In this document: piece by piece, positions 32,776 to 43,800 of the stretch
Layout: each line of letters begins with the position of its first letter
Numbering within the stretch: the stretch's first letter is position 1
Source: Portulaca oleracea
Lineage: Eukaryota > Streptophyta > Magnoliopsida > Caryophyllales > Portulacaceae
Length of the DNA stretch: 64,000 bases
Direction of reading: 5' to 3'
NCBI GenBank assembly: GCA_029582165.1
Contig: CM055877.1
Coordinates: 6,005,855 to 6,069,854, forward strand
Made by a program: the position numbers and the translations under genes
Notes under the pieces: generated by a model
The model's database searches: none
Told to the model about the DNA's origin: nothing
The model's input: only the letters and a program-made list of their open reading frames with translations

Positions 32776-35700
32776 AGACAAAAGCCAAGGGAAGATCCTT
32801 GAAGTCGGCAAGGTCGGTAAGGACTCAGTCAACTGTATAAATGATGTATATTATGTAGAAGGCTTAGAGTATAATCTTTTAAGTATTTCTCAGTTTTGTG
32901 ATAGGGGTTATAAAGTTTGGTTCAATAAGAACTCATGCATCGTAGAAAAAGAATCTCATTAAATAGTCCTTAGAGGTCATCGGATGAACAATGTGTATGT
33001 TATTGACCTCAGTGATCACATGACAAAGGACCTTACCTGTCTTAGAGTTGCATTAGATGAAACCTAGTTATGGCATCGTAGATTGGGACATGTAAACATG
33101 AAAACCCTTCAAAAGCTAAAAAGCCTAGGCTTGGTTAGAGGACTACCATCTCAAAATTTCATTCGTGACAAAGTATGTGATGCATGCACTAAAGACAAAC
33201 AGACCAGATCCTCCTTTAAACCCGTATCTCAAGTAACCACCTCGAGGTGTTTAGAACTATTGCATATGGATCTTTGTGGACCAATTCCATACAAAAGTCT
33301 AGGAGGTCGTTCATATATACTTGTCATTGTTGATGATTATTCTAGATTTACCTGGGTTTTATTTTCGAAGGATAAGAAAGAGGCTTACCCAGAATTTGAG
33401 AAACTATACAGGCAACTCAAGGTCCTTACAGGACTCAGTTTGGTGTCTATAAGAACAGATCATGGAAAAGAGTTTGATAATCGAGATCAATTTAGAAAAT
33501 TTTGTGATCAAGAAGGGGTTACACATAACTTCTCTGCCCCAAGGACACCACAACAGAATGGTGTGGTTGAACGGAAGAACCGCACACTGGAAAACATGGC
33601 CAGAACTATCATCAGTGAGAACAATCTACCCCTCTTTCTTTGGGCTGAAATTATAAATGCTTCAAATTATATTCTCAACAGCTGTACCATAAGGTCTTTC
33701 ATGAAGAAAACACCCTATGAGGTGTTCAAGGGTAAAACACCAAATGTAGCTCATCTCAAGGCCATTGGATGCAAATGCTTCGTTCATAACAACGGTAAGA
33801 AGGCTTTAAGCAAATTTGAGCCAAGAAGTGAAGAAGGAATTTTTGTAGGATATTCATTATCCAGCAAAGCCTACAGAGTCTACATTAAAGCATCCAGAAA
33901 GGTGGAAGAATCCATTCATGTTGTCTTCGATGAAACTTCCACCACTCCATCTGAAAGGTCCTCCATCAAATTCCAGATTCATCAAGATGATGATGACGAG
34001 GACACTCCTCGTGTATTTCAGCAAGGTCCTCCTCAACAAAATGAAGAACCTCATCCAGATGACACCTTACAATCAACTTCAGAACATGAGGAAAATGAAG
34101 CTCAAGGACCTTCACATGATGTAGAACAAGGTCCTTCCTCAAGTGCAGAACAAGAACCTTCCTCTAATGAAGGACAAGGACCTTCACCGACAGAAACTCC
34201 TCAAATGGCGTCTTGCGCACAAAACACCGAGGAGTCATCAAGGACCTTCAGGTTCAAACCTGCTCATCCAGCCGATAATCTCCTTTCAGGACTGGAAACA
34301 GGTATTAGAACTCGATCCTCTCTTAGAAACTTTTGTGCCTTTCACGCATTTGTTTCTCAGATTGAACCTAAAGGACCTGAAGAAGCTCTAAAGGACAACA
34401 ACTGGATCCTAGCTATGCAAGAAGAATTGAATCAATTTGAGCACAACAAAGTATGACAGCTTGTCCCAAGACCTGAACACCATCCAGTCATTGGTGTAAA
34501 ATGGGTCTACCGCAATAAATTAGATGAACATGGCACTGTCACAAGAAACAAGGCAAGGCTAGTTATCAAAGGATACAACCAATAAGAAGGCATTGATTAT
34601 GAAGAAACCTTCTCACCTGTTGCAAGACTAGAGGCCATTCGGATACTCCTTGCCTACGCTACATCAACTCACATGAAGCTTTATCAAATGGATATCAAAA
34701 GTGTCTTCCTAAATGGATACCTAAAGGAAGAATTCTATGTGTAACAACCTCCAGGATTTGAACAAAATCCAGACACTCATGTTTACAGACTTCAGAAGGC
34801 CCTTTACGAACTGAAACAAGCTCCCAGGGCTTGGTATGAGAGACTAAACTCATTCCTCTTAATAAATGGCTTCACAAGAGGAATCATAGATACAACTTTC
34901 TTCATCAAAACCTCAGGTCAGGACTCTACTATAATTCAAGTTTATGTAGATGACATTATATTTGGTGCTACTAATGAATATCTAGTGAAGGAATTCTCTG
35001 ATCTAATGAGCAAAGAGTTTCAGATGAGTCTTGTGGGGGAACTAAGTTTCTTCCTTGGCCTACAAATCAAACAAGACAATGATGGCATCTTTCTCAACCA
35101 AAGTAAGTATGTTAAAGAACTTCTGAAGAAATATGGTTTGGAGAAAGCTAAACACTGCAGCACCCCAATGTCCTCCACATTAAAACTTGATCAGGATCTA
35201 CACGGTAAGGACGTTCCTGATAAGCAGTATCGAGGTATGATAGGATATCTACTTTACTTAACTGCAAGTCGTCCAGATATAATGTTTAGTGTTTGCTTAT
35301 GTGCCCGATTTCAAAGTGCACCCAAAGAATCTCACTTGATTGCTGTCAAAAGAATTTTAAGGTATCTCGCAGGCACCAAGGACCTTGGTCTATGGTATTC
35401 GGGAACAATACCCTGAACCTCATTGGATACACAGATGCTGACTTTGCTGGTTCCATGACTGATAGGAAAAGCACCTCTGGAGGCTGCCAAATGCTTGGTT
35501 TCTCCCTAATCTCCTGGCAGTCCAAGAAACAGAATGCCGTTGCCCTTTCTACTGCAAAAGCAAAATATATAGCAGTCGGTGCATGTTGTGCTCAAACCCT
35601 ATGGATCAAACAGCACATAAAGGACCTTGGGATCGACCTCTCAAAAATTCCCATTAAGTGTGATAACAAGAGTGCTATTCAAATCACCAAAAATCCAGTT

Positions 35701-35904
35701 CAGCACTCCCGTACCAAACACATTGAAGTACGACATCATTTTATCAGAGATCACGTTGACAAAGGCCACATTATACTGGACTTTGTCCCCACTCATCAAC
35801 AACTGGCAGATATCTTCACCAAGGCCCTTCCCACTGAGCAATTCATTAACAATCGAAGGGAACTTGGCATGCTGCAACCTGACGACCAGTTGAGGGGGAG
35901 CTAG
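32639..35904 (+). pseudogene. pol of Sirevirus-like element 1
   Basis: The frame is open from 32639, +1 to gag. Protease site WYLDSGCSRHMTG lies near 32681. The integrase zinc-binding region precedes the catalytic core: Asp in HMDLCGPI, Asp in RTDHGKEFDN and Glu in NGVVERKNR are all kept. A Pro/Ser/Gln-rich linker with GPSS repeats lies at about 34100-34190. RT carries YVDDIIFGA near 34945. RNase H (GYTDADFAGS, later DNKSAIQ and SRTKHIEVR) runs to 35904. In-frame stops lie at 32960-32962, 33065-33067, 34454-34456, 34583-34585 and 34742-34744, with a frameshift near 35410. It cannot make an intact polyprotein. Confidence 0.9.
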
Positions 35905-36483
35905 CATCTCTCTATCCAGGGGGAGCAAAGGTCCTCTACCACCAGGTATGTTCTTATCTATAGGCTCATCAAGGTCCTTGACATTGTTGTCACAGAACCA
36001 TATTGAGCCTCACCCTTATCCCACAAAAAACCTGGCAATGAAGTTACGCAACAGTTAATCCATAACTGCTTTGCTTAACTCAAATTTTGATTTTCAAAAT
36101 TTTTAAAAAAAAAAATTCCTCTCTCTCCTATTCCCCCTTACGTCAGTTTCTTTCATTAAAACCACACGGTTACCAAAATCATTTTTACAAATAACTTCTC
36201 CAAATCTTCCCAAATCATCTCCCTTTCTCACCTTCCGAAACACATCCCATCATCATCAATCATCCTCCAACCGTCACCTTTACCTTCCCCAGTTAAATCC
36301 TCCAAAATTAACTCCTTCCCCATTTACCGTCCCCTTCCTTATCCGAAAACTCAACCACCCTTCTCCTCTATTTAAACCCTTTTCTTTTTACCCTTCTCTC
36401 CCATCACCATCTTCCCAGTCTCCATCATCCTCTACCCCACCATCTCCTTCCTTTACTCTTTTCTTCTCTCTGTCCCTCCAACC

Positions 36484-37741
36484 ATGAAGAAACGCCCAGC
36501 CCTCAAAAACACTTCTCCATCTCCTCCTGCAGGGGTCGCCAAACGACTCCGCTCTCGTAATTCGTCCCCCAATCCTCCAGAATCCACTCAATCTCGCTCA
36601 TTCTCATCCACCGCCTTTGCAATCCAACCTTAACCACAAGCCCTCCATGCAATCACCCACGAACACCGTCTGCAAACTCTTGCTAACCGACAAATCTTAT
36701 GTTGTGAGAATGTCGACGCCGATGCTCTTCTCACTATCTTCCCATCATTCTCCACACTGAAGGAACTCGGATGCTACACCTTCTTTGACTGTGAACCGGT
36801 AATTTATCCCTCTCTCATTCTAGAGTTCTTTGCAAATCTCATTCCAGACTCAAAACGTCCTTCTGTCAAATCACCTTTATCCAACCAAACCACCTTTATC
36901 CATCGCGTCTGACCCCAAACAAGAACTCCGTAGGCAATTCGCCCGCCCCACTGAGCAGAAGAACACTCAGTACACCAGCCTGACGGCTGAAGCCTGTTTC
37001 CTTTATTACACCCTGGTTCGTACAATCCTTCCTCGGGGTACAAACAAGGAAACCATAAATGAAGCCTGCGCCATTTTTATCCTGAACGTCCTCAACAATC
37101 GTCATCCTGACATTGGAGAACTAGTTGTTCAACATTTCCTAAAAGTTGTTGCCTCTCCTTCTGGCCCCCTCCCCTATGGGAACCTGCTTACAAAGATCTT
37201 TCGCCATTGTAATGTCCCCCTTGACAATGCTGAGATGTCCTCCTTCAATTTACCCACAATTGGTCCTTCACTCCTCATCTCCCTTGGGTACCAGCAGCAA
37301 CCAAATGACTCCTGGCTTCATCTTGATGAGGTCAAAGCTGCAGAAGCCTCCAACTCTGCTACTGCCACAAAAGATGCCTCCAACGCCCTTCAGACTCATC
37401 TCTTCAACATCAACTCTGCTGTTGAGGCCCTTCACCAGGAGGTTTGTCACCTGCAACAGGAGGTAAAGGTCCTTTCTGAGGCATGTTCTGCAGTGATCGA
37501 GGCAGTCTCTCTTTTGAAGGATGTTGTGTTCAGTAGGCATGCAGGCTCCCCCAAGCACCCCCACTTCAAGCTCTCCAAATGTTGTTCTCGACTCTACCCC
37601 CGCAGATCCCCATTCCTAAATCCTTTTTTCTTTTCTGTTTTCTTCTGTCGCTATTTTGAACAATCTTTTTTGCCAAACATTCCTCCAGTTTCCTTTTTGC
37701 TTGAAAGTCAAAAAGGGGGAGATGAACTTTGCATAGTATGA
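36484..37741 (+). pseudogene. third ORF (Sirevirus env-like / plant transposon protein) of element 1
   Basis: The frame starts at the ATG in 36484 with a basic, Ser/Pro-rich region (KKRPALKN). It meets a stop at 36631-36633, continues through FPSFSTLKELGCYTF and VIYPSLILEFFANL, then shifts frame near 36840. The remaining open part to 37741 has YTLVRTILPRGTNKETIN and a C-terminal coiled-coil-like stretch (VEALHQEVCHLQQEVKVL). Sireviruses often carry such an ORF after pol; its role, whether envelope-like or not, is unproven. One nonsense change and one frameshift inactivate it. It is not in copy 2 because the window ends first. Confidence 0.75.
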
Positions 37742-37877
37742 TAGCCTTTCTTATGGCTTTGCATCAGGGACTTACAAACAAACTAAACTATCTTCTGCTA
37801 TATCCCTGTATGAATGATCTATTTGCGTTATATATGCTGCACATACTATGCTTGTATCTAGTTTTTGTCTTTCACTC

Positions 37878-37891
37878 AAAAAGGGGGAGAT
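37878..37891 (+). other. polypurine tract next to the 3' LTR
   Basis: AAAAAGGGGGAGAT abuts the 3' LTR and would prime plus-strand synthesis. Similar tracts occur at 35892-35900 (GAGGGGGAG), about 35917-35926 and 37710-37722, the repeated-tract pattern reported for Sireviruses. Confidence 0.75.
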
Positions 37892-38753
37892 TGAAGAACC
37901 CCTTTTGAGAACAGAGCAAAGGACGTTCACTCACCGCACGACAAGGACGTCTTCGACAAATACCCTGAAGGACATTGACACTGCTCAACAGGTTTTGAAG
38001 TGAAAGACAAATGACGACACTTAATAAGGGAAGTTGTTCTTTTTGGCAAGAATATGTTTTTCCCTTTATTATCGTCTAAACTAAACTAATGGATTTCATG
38101 TTCTATCTTGCAGATAAAATCAAGGAAGAAAATGGAAGGAACTCTCAGAAGATCTCACCGAAAAAAGGAAGGAAAACTGCAAATCAACTGAGAAAGGAAA
38201 TCGGAGCAAAAACAGAAGCTTTCTTCAACGGATACAAGATCAAGCACAGCGCTTTAAAAAAACACACTCAAGACGAAGAAAGGCAACGATTCCACGGAAG
38301 AAATCGGGTGTTCAAAATAGAAATAGAGTTTTCTGTTTTGGTGTTCTTGAGAGATTTGGTGTTGTGAGTAGCTTGAGTGAAATCAATCCTTAACGGATCT
38401 AGGATTGATTGTTGCTTGTGTAGTCGTATCCTAGACGGAATTAGGATCGACTGTGTTTGAACACCAAAGTTTGAATTTGGTGTGTGTTAGTTTCCCAGAA
38501 ATAAGAAGCGTCCTTGTAAGGCGCTTGGTTCATTGTAAAACCTAAGGACATTCATCCTAGGTTTATCACATTCTGTTTGCAATAAAGGAGGTTATTCAGT
38601 TTATATATTCTGTCCTTTATTAATTCTATTTCTGCTTTGTGTGAAGGAAATTCTCAGTCTGTTTAGACTGAGAACCTAACGTCCTTGCTAAATTGTGATT
38701 TGTGCAGAAAAAGTCAGTAACCCTATTCACCCCCCTCCTCTAGGGTTCTTTCA
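37892..38753 (+). repeat. 3' LTR of Sirevirus-like element 1
   Basis: 862 bp from TGAAGAACCCC to GGTTCTTTCA, matching 26625-27486. It is followed by the target copy ACCCC. Confidence 0.9.
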
Positions 38754-38758
38754 ACCCC

Positions 38759-38845
38759 TATATTCATTTGATCATTTCCATAAGGTGAAGAAATCATCAT
38801 TGGACCTACAATCATCAACTTAAAGTTTTAATTGAGATAGTTTCA
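38759..38845 (+). mobile_element. SMART copy, right half
   Basis: The continuation of the element at 26502-26624 on the far side of the Sirevirus. Its LTR-like end reads ATCATCATTGGACC and then TTGAGATAGTTTCA. It is strongly decayed. Confidence 0.6.
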
Positions 38846-39049
38846 AAAAAAACAAATATCTTATGATATTGATTTTTTCTTTTTTAAATCATCAGCGGGT
38901 CTGGTACATTTTCTTCATTCATCGACACTACAAGTCACTAGGGATACAAACAGAAAAAAAAGGTACGATTCCTAGTTAACATTGTAAATGACCCGAAGTA
39001 CGTACAAACCCCAAACACTAAAGGCCCCCGTGAAGTTGGGGGTAATTTT

Positions 39050-41690
39050 TGGTACTTGTGTTTTGTTTTTTACCACCCTCAAGTGCAACTTCGATTCTTA
39101 GTGCTCGCTGCAATTCAATCACTCTGTGGTCAATACCCAGGCTCCATGGTCATGATGGGGGACTCCAATCAAGTCGAGTTCTCTTCAACAATGGTGATCA
39201 GGAATGGGCCTTCAGGAGGTAGCATCGGTGGGTGCAACTTTTACTTGGACGAACCGTCGTAGAGATGACCAGGCCATATGAGAGGTGTTGGATAGGGCAT
39301 ATTTGAATGAGGCTGGAACCTCTCTCTTTCCGTCCGCATACATCCAAGTCCTCCCAATGTTGTTTTTGAACCACTCGCCAATCATCCTCCATACGGATAG
39401 TGGGGGAATTTCCCAGCGTCAACAAAACAGGATGGAGGCATGAGCTATACACATACCTGAGCTCCGTCACATTTTGGACGATGATTCAAAAAATGCAGAT
39501 GATCCTAATTTCGGCTAATTTCAGCACCTCCCATATGGCATGTAGTCAAAATTAGCCGAAAAAATTTGGTACTTCTGTTTTGTTTATGTCCGAGCGAGTG
39601 TTTCATAAGTGCTTAATTTCAGCTACATGCTCAGGGAGACCAATTTCACATATATTATCCTTATCCCCAAGATGTTGTCACCGCAAACAATGGCAGATTT
39701 CAGACCGATAAACTGATGTATATAATGTTTTCTACGACATCATATCAAAATGCATCGTTAATCGCATGCGCAGTGTCATCACTAACTTCATAGATGATTC
39801 ACAAAATGCATTCATCCCTGGACGGTTGATTGGTGATACCTATCTTACGGCCCACGAACTGCTTAGTTTTCTGGCCCACAAAAAGAAGGGGAAGAGTCAT
39901 GTGGCACTGAAAGTGGATATGAATAAAGCTTACGATAAAACCAGTTGGGATTTCTTGGGGGCCCTTCTTCAGCGGATATGTTTGCCCGCCAAATGGTTCA
40001 CTTGATTCGACAATGTGTCACGAATGTGTGGTATTAGGTCCTGATCATTGGATCCCCATCTTCGGTGTTCTAGCCAAAGTCTGGTTTGCATCAAGGTAAC
40101 CCACTGTCACCGTACATGTTCATTCTTTGTCTGATGTGCTATCTCACAATTTAAGAGCACGACAGTCCGTACAGGCAATCAGGGGCATATGACTAGTGTT
40201 GTCGTACTTTTGGGAGTACGATTGTCGATCTCAAGGAGTCGTGTTCCAAGCACTCAGAGCGGACTCAAGTGTTTCAAGTTAGGTAGATTAACCAAGGATT
40301 GTGATTATCAAACGACAAACTACGAAAGCAATAAAAAGATGTTCGGGCAACAAAATCGGTATTCAACAACTAATCAATTTGAATGACCTAATCTACCAAT
40401 TTTGAACAAGCAATTAAGAGTGATCGGTTGCACCATTAAAGCTCACCAAAGCCCTCTCTCGAAGGTCAAGGGGTAGTCTAACTATTCTAACTGCCTATTC
40501 TCATGGAGTTAGTCTAATTAAACTACAAGAATAATAACCCTAGACCTAGTTAGAATTCGACTATTCTCATGTCAAAAACCCTAACTATTTTCTCTACTAC
40601 ACAAGCAAATTAATCTCACCTCTCGGCATACATCAATTGCCCAAAGAATAAATGAACACTCTCTCGAGCATTTCATCGAACACGTGGTGGACATGAGAAA
40701 ACCTCTAACTACAAGCATGAATTTAGATAGATTAGGACTAAAACAAGTTTAATTCATTGTCAAACACATCAATTACAACCCAAACAACACAAGACTAACA
40801 AGAAATTAACATAGGAGAAAATATAGAGAAAGGGATAGAAGAAGAGAAACTTAGTCTTGAATTATAGAATTGGAAGCGAAATCTATGAATCCGATGCATA
40901 GAAAAGCAAATTAAATCCAAGAACTAACCTAAAAGTCTCTAGAGAGGCTAAAGAGAAAACCTCTCAAACCTAGGAAGAAGATTGAAACTAACGTAATAAA
41001 TGAAAAAACTGCCCTTTTCTTCTAATTAAAACAATAAAACTGATTTCTGGGCATTGTGCACAGGCGTGCGCCTGTGCTGGAATTTCTAGACTGGCGCACA
41101 GGTGTGCGCCTGGGTGCGTGCCTGGATGTGCACCTCTGGAAAAGTCATATTTAAGATCCTTCACGCGCTCTTTGCACCCCTGCTTCTTCACGACTTCTTC
41201 ACATTTCATCCAATAATAATTAAAGCGCTGTGAATCACCCAAAATTCACCTACAATTGACAAAGTTAAGTATTTTAGCTACAACAAGCGAAGTTGAGCTA
41301 AACCAAGTCAAATTTGTGTCAAAGTAGGTAAAATACTCTCGAAACACAACCTGAAAATCGAGGTTTAAGGCGATAAAATTGAGGTTTATCAACTAGCCAG
41401 AAGGAGTCTAGAGATCACTCATTTGTCATTTGCCGATGACTCGCTGTTTTTCACTAAAACTACGAGGGAGTCCTGTTTAAATCTAAAACAAGTCATTGAC
41501 ACCTTCTACGAAGGAGTCCTTTGCCGATGATATTGTCATCATCCGGATCTCCCGATCGGTCCGGGTATGCGCATACGGAGGCTTAGCCGATGATCGCAGC
41601 TAGGGGACCTTCAAGATAATACTAGGACAACCAAGTTTTAAGTACCTTAAGTTACCAAGTTACTTGAATCAAAGTAAAGCTTTATATGTT
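39050..41690 (+). pseudogene. LINE endonuclease-RT relic, split by a solo LTR
   Basis: Plant L1-type ORF2 motifs appear in order over several frames. Near 39140-39180: MVMMGDSNQVEFSS (endonuclease). Near 39235-39420: TWTNRRRDDQAI, FPSAYIQVLP and LNHSPIIL. Near 39640-39720: LIPKMLSPQTMADFRPI. 39766-40005: QNAFIPGRLIGDTYLTAHEL and DMNKAYDKTSWDFL. Near 40085-40130: GLHQGNPLSPYMFILC. After the inserted LTR, 41397-41460 reads ARRSLEITHLSFADDSLFF, with the RT catalytic FADD, and about 41620-41650 reads LGQPSFKYL. Stops and frameshifts are many. RNase H and the tail are gone. Confidence 0.85.
40197..41391. mobile_element. 1195-bp solo LTR nested in the LINE
   Basis: It starts TGTTGTCGTAC and ends GGTTTATCA, between perfect ACTAG duplications (40192-40196 and 41392-41396). 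It sits exactly where the LINE RT frame breaks between AIRG and ARRSLEITH. The minus-strand start TGATAAACCTCAATTTTATC resembles LTRs of Athila/Tat-type gypsy elements as I recall them, so orientation is probably minus. No internal region or PBS remains. Confidence 0.85.
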
Positions 41691-41699
41691 ACACACCAA

Positions 41700-42466
41700 A
41701 AAGTTCATAAGTCTTGTTTTATGGGGGATCTAAGGTCATGTTTCGGTAGTGGTTTCATGTGTATATTATATCAGATTAGATATGATTTAGGTGTCTTTTA
41801 AAACTATGTCGCGTTATATTTGAAGAAGGAAACTCATGAGTATGATTTCATTTATGTCGTGATTTAAGTTACAGGTTAAGCTGTGTTTTCTTATACGGGT
41901 TAAGTCATATTTTCATATACCGGTTAGGTTATGGTGATGTTATGTAAGTATATTTCTATTTTTACTGCTCACCTGTATTTATGTTGTTTTCTTAAAGGTT
42001 TTGGAACCGCGCTAATAAGTAAAATGAATTTTCCAAATGATTCTTACATTATAGGAGTATACGTACTGAGTTTATCTCACGTTTCGAAGTGTTATGAATT
42101 TGTTTTAGGGAGCATGGTTAAAAGCGAAGGCAAGACATCGGAAGGACGAACCCCTAGATCACGTAAGGCGACAAAGGTGATTTGGGAGAGCAATTTACCT
42201 TATGCTTAAAGGAGTGGTTGTCGTGGTGATTGTACTGTATCTAAGTATGAGTTATATTGTGAAGTTGTTAGGTTAAGTATGTTTGTGATAAGTTGTAAAG
42301 TTTATGTTGGATTATGTTATGGGTGTGTATTTGGGATAGGTTATAGTCTTGTCCACTTCCGTGGACGGCGGTAATGCCCTCAGGTGAGTATTTCCGCTGC
42401 GCTAATCATTAGGTTAAGTAAGGTATTAGCTTAATCTAATGATTAATATCCTGTGGGTGTTACAGG
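41700..42466 (+). mobile_element. 3' part of a gypsy-type LTR
   Basis: It ends GGGTGTTACA and shares the tail plan of the LTR at 28273-31780, including CTTGTCC, a GGACGG block, TTCCGCTGCGCTAATCA and the terminal TGTTACA. The 5' part is missing. What follows, GGTGTTGTGATCG, is not a primer-binding site, so this is a broken solo LTR. Confidence 0.6.
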
Positions 42467-42780
42467 TGTTGTGATCGTTGGGTCTTCATTTGGCAGCCTG
42501 AGAGTTTCTGTATCAATTGGTGGGGTCGATGGGTCTTCATCTGGCGACGAGGTTGGCTCGATCGGTCCATCATGCGTGGACATTCCTGGATCAGGTGGTG
42601 GGGTCAATGTATTGTCGTCTGGCGGGGTTGGCTCGATCGGTTCTGGTGTCGTGGACATTTGTGCACCAGGTGGTGGGGTAAGTGTCTCTGTGTCAGTTGG
42701 CGGCCGAGGTGGCTTAAATGGCGGCAGCGGATGCGTACGTGGTGGCTTGTGTTTGGGTGAGGGGTGCTGGTGCAGGTGAC
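42467..42780 (-). pseudogene. proline-rich protein gene fragment, probable broken relative of the AGP-like gene
   Basis: The minus strand encodes about 100 residues rich in Pro, Thr, Asp and Glu, with repeats such as IEPTPPDDNTLTPPPDP and IEPTSSPDEDPSTPP. The N-terminal side has KHKPPRTHPLPPFKPPRPP. Composition and acidic/PPP alternation resemble the AGP-like protein at 11922-12773. The sequence to its right (43540-43790) resembles the region upstream of that gene. There is no signal peptide, start or GPI tail. It is cut by a gypsy-type LTR on one side and the Cassandra-like LTR on the other. Relationship is inferred from composition and flanks. Confidence 0.5.
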
Positions 42781-42784
42781 CGGG

Positions 42785-42998
42785 TGTAATACCCCGGATA
42801 TGTGGTTAAAGTGTAGCTTAAAAGGATTGAAATGACTACTTATATCACCAAGGTGCACCTTCTTTTATGGTAGCTCATCCGTTGGGAACTCCTCAGTTAA
42901 GCGTGCTTGGATGGGAGTAGTCAAATGATGGGTGACCTCCTGAGAAGTTTTCCCAGGCAGCGTGTGAGCGAGGACGAAGCACGCTGCAAAGTAGACAG
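42785..42998 (+). mobile_element. Cassandra-like TRIM LTR with a 5S rRNA-derived segment
   Basis: It starts TGTAATACCCCGG. From 42873 to about 42955 it matches the 3' half of plant 5S rRNA, including GTTAAGCGTGCTTGG (42896-42910, the internal promoter part) and GATGGGTGACCTCCTG (42927-42942). It then reads CAGGCAGCGTGTGAGCGAGGAC, which I recall following 5S in Cassandra LTRs. The far end is missing; a MITE abuts at 43002. Cassandra is a non-coding TRIM family whose LTRs carry 5S sequence. Confidence 0.8.
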
Positions 42999-43001
42999 TT
43001 A

Positions 43002-43220
43002 TGCCCTGTCAAATTCATGGGTAAAAAACAGTTGGGTAAAAGGTAATTTCTTGATAAATTTTGGTAACTTTGGCAAATTGATGCCAATATATCAAAATTA
43101 ATTTTATTTTTATTTTTTTAAGTTTGGTAAATTTAGATAATTTTTGGTAAGGTTTGGTAAAATTAAATAAAAACTGGTAAATTTAAATAAATTAGACTTC
43201 CCCATAAATTTGAAAGGGCC
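43002..43220. mobile_element. PIF/Harbinger-like MITE, GGCCCTNTCAAATT family, copy 1
   Basis: Left TGCCCTGTCAAATTCATGGG and right CCCATAAATTTGAAAGGGCC are inverted, with TTA on both sides (42999-43001 and 43221-43223). The interior repeats TTTGGTAAATTT. The second copy is at 47907. Confidence 0.8.
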
Positions 43221-43223
43221 TTA

Positions 43224-43800
43224 GTGCCAGAATTGTGATGAATTGGAGTAGCAAGTTCATATTAATTCCAACTCTCATCATCATGACTTTCATTTGATAC
43301 AATTTTTGGTGGAATCCATATATTTTTGACGCTTGGTTGGCAGTTTTATAGGAAGAAATTTGTCTACACAAATTCTACATACAAGTCAAATAAGTTCTGG
43401 TGCTTCACTGTCAACAGACCTGGCCTATCATGAAATTGTGGCATTCAAAATTATTACTCAACATGCTTAGTCATCATATACATTTAAGACAATGTTTGCT
43501 TGAATTAGGAAGAAACTTGTCTACACAATTTCTTCGTACAAGTCGAATATACTCATGAGGTGAGTTCTGCTTCTCCACTATGACGAGACCTGGCCTAGCC
43601 TGTTAGTAGTTTGTGGTATTTTTAATTCCATGAATTAGTAAATAATGCGTAAATTATTAATCAATTTTTGTAATTACTTGATGACCTCAAATGATTCTCA
43701 AGCTGAGTAAAAAATGCCAATTCCACAATGAAGTTTTCCACAGGGATCAATCGAGGATAGCAGATTATTCTCAGCTTAGAACATACACACAAAAAATACG
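43224..43800 (-). repeat. region similar to the AGP-like gene's upstream sequence
   Basis: It contains two modules of the kind ACAAGTC, then TTCTG, then TCCACTATGACGAGACCTGG. From 43540 it parallels 13050-13370 (TTACTTGATGACCTCA, then TCTCAGCTTAGAA). It probably belonged to the promoter side of the broken gene at 42467-42780. Confidence 0.5.

Larger units (their letters stand above)
26625..38753 (+). mobile_element. Sirevirus-like Ty1/copia element 1, full length with a nested solo LTR
   Basis: Target duplications ACCCC (26620-26624 and 38754-38758) bound an element with 862-bp LTRs, a tRNA-Met primer site, gag, pol in copia order (protease, integrase, RT, RNase H), a third ORF after pol and several GGGGGAG purine tracts. 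An ORF after pol and repeated purine tracts are Sirevirus traits. Removing the 3508-bp LTR nested in gag and one target copy leaves about 8.6 kb. The two LTRs differ at roughly a dozen sites, so insertion is fairly recent. All reading frames carry stops, so it is not autonomous now. Confidence 0.85.

Noticed and set aside
42873..42955. 5S rRNA gene.
   Set aside because: Only the 3' half of 5S is similar, with substitutions, and the flanks are those of a Cassandra-type LTR. It is a retrotransposon segment, not a gene.
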